Below, piece after piece: positions 59,938 to 64,000 of a stretch of 64,000 bases of DNA. Below the pieces are notes generated by a model that made no database searches, was not told the DNA's origin, and saw nothing but the letters and a program-made list of their open reading frames with translations. The position numbers and the translations under genes were made by a program. Numbering within the stretch: position 1 is the stretch's first letter; every line of letters starts with the position of its first letter. Source of the DNA: Cryptosporangium arvum DSM 44712 (lineage in GTDB: Bacteria; Actinomycetota; Actinomycetes; Mycobacteriales; Cryptosporangiaceae); NCBI RefSeq assembly GCF_000585375.1, contig NZ_KK073874.1, positions 5,662,067 through 5,726,066 of the forward strand, written 5' to 3'.

Positions 59938-62205
59938 ATGGAGATCGGACGACGCCGTTTTCTCGGGTACGTGCTGGCCGCCCCGACGCTCGTCGCGGCC
60001 GCGGAACTGGTTCCCGCCACCGGCGCCGGAGCGGCCGAGCCCCGGCTGCCGTCGCTGGACATCACCGAGATCGTCGACCTCAACGACGCGATGACGCTCG
60101 CGGCCGCCCCGACCGCGAACCTGATCTCCGTGGTCGTGAACACCGACGGCACGGTGTCGTTCGCGCTGCCCCGCGCCGAGGTGGGGCAGGGCATCACCAC
60201 CTCGACCGCGATGCTGATCGCCGAGGAGCTGTCGGTACCGCTGGACCGGGTCCGGATCACGCTTGCCGACGCCCGGCCGGAGCTGGTCTTCAACCAGCTC
60301 ACCGGCGGCTCCAACACCACGTTCTCCACCTACGTGCCGATCCGGGTCGCCGCGGCCGTCGCGCGCAAACGCCTGCTGGAGGCCGCGGCGGCCCAGCTCG
60401 GCACCACCGCGCTCACGTTCAAGGACGGGGTCGTCAGCGACCGGGCCGGCCGGAAACTGGCGATCGGTGACCTCGCGACCAAGGCGGCGAGCAGCGTCGA
60501 CGAACGGGTGTCGGTTCAGCTCACCGCGTCGAAGGACTTCCGCGTGATCGGGACGCCGCGCAAACGGATCGACGCGCTGGCCGCGGTGACCGGGCGCAAG
60601 ACGTTCGCGCTGGACCTCGACGTGCCGGACGCGAAACCGACGATGGTGTGCCGGCCACCGACGATCAACGGCACGGTCGGCTCGGTGGTCAACCTGGCCG
60701 AGGTCCGCGCGATGCCCGGGGTCACCGACGTCGTGACGATCTCCACCGGCGTGGCCGTGCGCGCCGCGACGTTCGGCCAGTGCATCGACGGCGTGCGTGC
60801 GCTCCGCGTCGACTGGAAGGCCGGAACGGCGGAGGGGAAGTCCGACGAGGACGTACTCGCCGAGCTGCGCCGGGCCGAGATCCCGCTCGGGCCCAAGCCG
60901 CTCACGCCGACGCTGGAGAGCACGTTCACCTTCTACTTCCGCGGCAACAGCGCGCTGGAGCCCAACTGCGCGGTCGCCGACGTGCGGGCCGGCCGCGCCG
61001 AGATCTGGGCCGGGCTGAAATCGCCGATCGTGGCCCAGCAGACGATCGCGGCGAAGCTCGGGTTACCAGTGTCGGCCGTAACGGTGCACGTCGTCGAGAG
61101 CGGCGGCTCGTTCGGGCGCAAGCTGTTCTTCGACGCCGCGCTCGAGGCCGCGGAGATCTCGAAGGCGGTCGGCAAGCCGGTGAAACTGCTCTGGCACCGC
61201 GCCGACGACGCCCGGCAGGGCCGCACGCACCCGATGGCCACCTCACGCGTGCGCTTGTCCCACGTCGGCGGAGAAGTTCTGAGCTTCAGCCAGCGGCACA
61301 CGAGCGTGTCGACGGACCTGGGTCACGGGCTCGGGGAGATCTTCACCGCGGTGGTGGCGAAGCTGCCCGTCGGCGACATCGGGTTCTCCGAGACGTTCTT
61401 CCAGCTCAGCCAGTCGACGCCGTACAAGTTCGGGGCGGTCAGCCGGCTGCTGGCCGAGACCGACAAGAGCTTCAACACCGGCAGCATGCGCAACGTCTAC
61501 TCCCCCGACGTGACGTGCGCGCGTGAGCTGATGATCGACCAGCTCGCGCGGACCGCCGGGAAGGACCCCTATCAGCTGCGCCGGGAGCTGCTGCAGGACG
61601 AGCGGGCGCTGGCGGCGCTGGAGAAGGTCGCGGCCGAGGGCGAGTGGGGCCGGCCGATGCCTGCGGGTACCGCGCAGGGCATCGCGCTGCACACCGAGTA
61701 CAAGTCGGTGAGCGCGGCGCTCGTCGAGATCGACAACCGGCCGGAGACCGTCGGCCGGAAGGTCCGCGACGGCGTGACCGGACCGCGCGTCACCCGCGCG
61801 ATCATGGCCGTTGACGTCGGGCTGACCGTCAACCCGCGGGGCCTGGAGGCCCAGATGATGGGGTGCGTCTCGGACGGGATCGCGCTGGCGCTGACCTCGA
61901 GCCTGCATCTGCGCGACGGGTACTTCCTCGAGGCCTCCTGGGACAACTACTTCTACACGCGGCAGTGGAACACCCCGCTCGATCTGCGGGTCATCGTGCT
62001 GCCGAACTCCTCCGACCACCCCGGCGGCGCCGGGGAACTCGGGGTGGCCACCGCGTTCGCCGCCGTGGCCTGCGCGTACGGGCGCGCGACGGGGCGGATG
62101 CCGACCAGTTTCCCGATCAACCACGGCACGATTTCGTTCCCGGTCAAGCCGACGATCCCCCCGGTGCCGCCGTCGCCGACCGATGGCCGTTCCTTCGCTG
62201 AGTAG
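59938..62205 (+). CDS. Tat-exported molybdenum hydroxylase large subunit (IorB-like)
   Basis: 755 residues. A twin-arginine signal RRRFLGYVLAAPTLVAAA is followed by the aldehyde-oxidase/xanthine-dehydrogenase fold. Visible are GQGITTSTAMLIAEELSVPL (MCD binding), GSFGRKLFFD, HRADDARQGRTHP, SMRNVYSP, and the catalytic Glu in GGAGELGVATA. This is the isoquinoline 1-oxidoreductase / membrane Mo-hydroxylase type. It hydroxylates a heterocycle or aldehyde outside the membrane. The small subunit follows 7 bp later; no cytochrome subunit is visible. Confidence 0.9.
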   Translation: MEIGRRRFLGYVLAAPTLVAAAELVPATGAGAAEPRLPSLDITEIVDLNDAMTLAAAPTANLISVVVNTDGTVSFALPRAEVGQGITTSTAMLIAEELSVPLDRVRITLADARPELVFNQLTGGSNTTFSTYVPIRVAAAVARKRLLEAAAAQLGTTALTFKDGVVSDRAGRKLAIGDLATKAASSVDERVSVQLTASKDFRVIGTPRKRIDALAAVTGRKTFALDLDVPDAKPTMVCRPPTINGTVGSVVNLAEVRAMPGVTDVVTISTGVAVRAATFGQCIDGVRALRVDWKAGTAEGKSDEDVLAELRRAEIPLGPKPLTPTLESTFTFYFRGNSALEPNCAVADVRAGRAEIWAGLKSPIVAQQTIAAKLGLPVSAVTVHVVESGGSFGRKLFFDAALEAAEISKAVGKPVKLLWHRADDARQGRTHPMATSRVRLSHVGGEVLSFSQRHTSVSTDLGHGLGEIFTAVVAKLPVGDIGFSETFFQLSQSTPYKFGAVSRLLAETDKSFNTGSMRNVYSPDVTCARELMIDQLARTAGKDPYQLRRELLQDERALAALEKVAAEGEWGRPMPAGTAQGIALHTEYKSVSAALVEIDNRPETVGRKVRDGVTGPRVTRAIMAVDVGLTVNPRGLEAQMMGCVSDGIALALTSSLHLRDGYFLEASWDNYFYTRQWNTPLDLRVIVLPNSSDHPGGAGELGVATAFAAVACAYGRATGRMPTSFPINHGTISFPVKPTIPPVPPSPTDGRSFAE

Positions 62206-62212
62206 GAGTGCT

Positions 62213-62683
62213 GTGCGTACTTTCCGCGTCAACGGCAAGCAGGTGTCGGTCGACGTGCCCGACGACGTCCGTCTGCTCTGGGTGCTCCGGGACGTCCTGG
62301 GCATCACCGGCCCGAAGTACGGGTGCGGGATCAACGTCTGCAAAGCCTGCACCAGCCACCTGAACGGCAAGGCCGTGAACCCGTGCGCGATCCCGGTCGG
62401 TGACGTGCGGCCGACCGACGAGGTCACGACGATCGAGGGCCTGCCGGCCACCGTCGGCAAGGAGCTGCACCCGATGCAGGAGGCGTGGCTGGACGTCGAC
62501 GTCGCGCAGTGCGGCTACTGCCAGCCGGGGCAGATCATGGCCGCGGTGGCGCTGGTCGAGCGGGTGAAGGCCGAGGGGCGCGAGATCACCGACGCCGACC
62601 TCGACGGGCTGCGCAACATCTGCCGGTGCGGCACGTACGCCCGCATCCGCGAGGCGGTCCGCGCCGGCGCGGAGAAGATGTAG
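62213..62683 (+). CDS. [2Fe-2S] small subunit of the molybdenum hydroxylase (IorA-like)
   Basis: 156 residues. GTG 62213 has AGGAG upstream. The plant-type cluster has CGINVCKAC and NPC; the helical second cluster has CGYCQPGQIM and NICRCGTYARI. It carries electrons from the Mo centre. It has no signal peptide and so is probably exported with the folded large subunit by the Tat system. It ends 4 bp before the convergent DUF3592 stop. Confidence 0.92.
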   Translation: MRTFRVNGKQVSVDVPDDVRLLWVLRDVLGITGPKYGCGINVCKACTSHLNGKAVNPCAIPVGDVRPTDEVTTIEGLPATVGKELHPMQEAWLDVDVAQCGYCQPGQIMAAVALVERVKAEGREITDADLDGLRNICRCGTYARIREAVRAGAEKM

Positions 62684-62686
62684 CTC

Positions 62687-63067
62687 TCAGCGGGTCGCGG
62701 CGAGGGCCAGGAAGACGATCAGGACGAGGGTGATGGCGCCGCAGATCAGCGTGTTCTTGCGGCCCACCACCACGCGCTCCGGGTTGCTCAGGTCGTAGCG
62801 GACCGTGACCTCGGCCCCGGTCCGGTAGGACGGCCGGCCGCTCCAGCTGCGGTCGCTGGACCGGACGACGCGGCCGTCCGCGGTGCGGAACTCCACGATC
62901 GACTGGTACATGCCGCCGCCGTTCTCCCCCCGGTGCGGGTCGTACACGTTGTCGACGACGGTCGCGCTCGTCGCCGGCCAGCCCCGCATCCGCGCGAGAT
63001 CGCGCACCGTCAGCCCGCCGAACAAGGCGATGAACAGCACGATCACGAGAACGACGACGACGCCCAT
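62687..63067 (-). CDS. DUF3592-domain membrane protein
   Basis: 126 residues from ATG 63067 (63076 also possible): two helices (about 1-20 and 105-122) around a beta region with TSATVVDNVY and RSWSGRPSYRTGAEVTVRYD, typical of DUF3592 (mucin-like or surface proteins). Function unknown. Confidence 0.75.
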   Translation of the reverse strand: MGVVVVLVIVLFIALFGGLTVRDLARMRGWPATSATVVDNVYDPHRGENGGGMYQSIVEFRTADGRVVRSSDRSWSGRPSYRTGAEVTVRYDLSNPERVVVGRKNTLICGAITLVLIVFLALAATR

Positions 63068-63167
63068 GCCCCGCAAGATAGCCGGGGTCTTCCTCCGTGC
63101 TCCGACCGATGTCGGAAAGCCGTCGTCCGCCGACTGTGGAGCTCTCCGGACCGACCGCGATGTCGGG

Positions 63168-63220
63168 AAGTACTTGCTCCTACGGAAAGTGCGAAGTACT
63201 TTCTAGTGGAGAAAGTACTT
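63168..63220 (+). promoter_or_regulatory. Promoter with three AAGTACTT palindromes
   Basis: AAGTACTT occurs at 63168-63175, 63194-63201 and 63213-63220. A -35-like TTGCTC (63174-63179), 17 bp and TACTTT (63197-63202) form a promoter. Copy 1 overlaps the -35, copy 2 the -10, and copy 3 lies on the transcript start side. It is a likely operator cluster for the wHTH regulator encoded second in the unit. Confidence 0.7.
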
Positions 63221-63241
63221 CCCGAGAAGCTGGAGGACATC

Positions 63242-63691
63242 ATGTCGGTACCGACCCCCGAAGAAGCCCAGCACGCCCTGCGTGACGTCGACGCGCGGAA
63301 GCAGCAGTCGGTGGACGGTTCGCGCTCGTCGCGGTGGTGGTGGATCGGCGGCGGCGTCGCCGTGATCGCCTACGGGTTCGTCGGTGAATTCGCGCCCGGC
63401 TTCCTCGACGACTGGGGCACGACGATCGTCGGCTTACTGATCGTCCTGGCGGTCCTCTCGACCACCCGGTGGGGCACCCGGATGCTCGGCCGGCGCACCC
63501 AGCCGCGGCGTCAGAGCACGTCGCGTCAGGTGCGCCTGGGCCTGATCGGCGCGCTGGGGTCGCTCGCGGTGATGCTCGTCCTGATGCGGCTCGACGTTCC
63601 GCACCTGGCGCTCGTCGTGTCCATCGTGGGCGGTCTGCTGCTCGCGTTCGCCGGGCCGTGGTGGGAACACCGCATGCTGGTCCGGCGATGA
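63242..63691 (+). CDS. Membrane protein in regulator operon
   Basis: 149 residues with four helices (WWIGGGVAVIAYGFV; TIVGLLIVLAVLS; two more after 100). The start ATG has GGAGG seven bases upstream. No family is recognised. The stop overlaps the next gene (ATGA), a common actinobacterial pairing of an unknown membrane protein with a wHTH regulator, in which the regulator represses both. Confidence 0.75.
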   Translation: MSVPTPEEAQHALRDVDARKQQSVDGSRSSRWWWIGGGVAVIAYGFVGEFAPGFLDDWGTTIVGLLIVLAVLSTTRWGTRMLGRRTQPRRQSTSRQVRLGLIGALGSLAVMLVLMRLDVPHLALVVSIVGGLLLAFAGPWWEHRMLVRR

Positions 63692-64000
63692 CCGAGCCGC
63701 AGCTGGACCAGCAGCTCCTGGAGCCGGTGCGGCTGTCGATCGTGGCGCTGCTGGCCGCCACCGAGTGGGCGGAGTTCGCGTTCGTGCGCGACTCGGTGCA
63801 GCTCACCGACTCGGCGCTGTCGAAGCGGATCTCGAGCTTGAGCGAGACCGGGCACGTCGAGGTGCGCAAGGGCTACGTCGGCAAGCGTCCCCGCACCTGG
63901 ATCCGGCTGTCCGACGCCGGCCGCGACGCGCTCAGCGCCCACGTCGCCAAGCTGCAGGAGATCGCCGCTCGGGCCGGGCGGACGACCACCCGGCCCGAGT
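63688..64000 (+). CDS. Winged-helix transcriptional regulator (3' end outside window)
   Basis: At least 104 residues, continuing beyond 64000. LEPVRLSIVALLAATEWAEF, then DSALSKRISSLSETGHVEV and a wing GYVGKRPRTWIRLSDAGRDAL match the ArsR/MarR-like HTH_34 (PF13601) group. It is coupled to the membrane protein. The three AAGTACTT sites upstream are the probable targets. Confidence 0.85.
   Translation, partial: MTEPQLDQQLLEPVRLSIVALLAATEWAEFAFVRDSVQLTDSALSKRISSLSETGHVEVRKGYVGKRPRTWIRLSDAGRDALSAHVAKLQEIAARAGRTTTRPE

Overview
The window is about 70 % G+C. It carries densely packed, often overlapping genes with many GTG starts, and many regulators are divergent from their targets. It encodes families typical of filamentous Actinomycetota: a DUF574 methyltransferase, a mycofactocin-type SDR, MmyB-like XRE regulators, a GAF-PP2C phosphatase and a DUF3558 lipoprotein. 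I read it as chromosomal accessory DNA of a high-GC actinomycete (Frankia, Cryptosporangium or Streptomyces-like). The genus cannot be fixed from sequence alone. I saw no rRNA, tRNA or CRISPR array.

Layout. 0-4.5 kb: end of a DUF3558 lipoprotein, a TetR / serine-hydrolase pair with two operators, an F420-reductase-like gene, then two decayed genes (HxlR regulator, DUF4037). 4.4-8.2 kb: a minus-strand run with a fructosamine kinase coupled to a DUF574 methyltransferase, a membrane protein and a dienelactone hydrolase. 8.2-20 kb: Nudix, degenerate cyclase, GGDEF protein, MarR / FMN reductase, catalase, DHA2 efflux pump with TetR, RsbU-like phosphatase and a PoxB-like ThDP enzyme. 20-31 kb: APC permease, mycofactocin-type SDR, a stand-alone beta-clamp paralogue, regulator/oxidoreductase pairs, a Tat-exported glycosidase and a MarR-controlled VOC / DNA-glycosylase operon. 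32.1-32.9 kb is a gene graveyard.

33-36.5 kb holds the most striking gene: a CrtI/RetSat-type FAD oxidoreductase fused in one 824-residue chain to a ferredoxin reductase and a plant-type [2Fe-2S] ferredoxin. It lies between a small 2TM protein and a coupled alpha/beta hydrolase. 36.6-39.9 kb is a metal island (ArsR-ArsC fusion, VOC, ChrA, CmtR-like sensor, CDF pump) with clear operators. 40-46 kb has an HAD dehalogenase, an Fpg/Nei glycosylase, a complete 950-bp IS5-type element with TA target duplication, a second MmyB/ene-reductase pair and a SEFIR-type membrane receptor. 46-64 kb: TRIC-like channel, M4 and M1 peptidases, two divergent genes that both lost their 5' ends in one deletion, a membrane-anchored multicopper oxidase operon, a large LuxR regulator, a P450 relic, an exported Mo-hydroxylase pair, and a small operon whose promoter carries three AAGTACTT palindromes.

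Two themes run through the window. First, about 20 short regulator-target units, many with palindromes readable in the intergenic DNA. Second, repeated small internal deletions that created relics without nearby transposon scars (3.7, 4.3, 32.3, 32.8, 50.6 and 58.9 kb).
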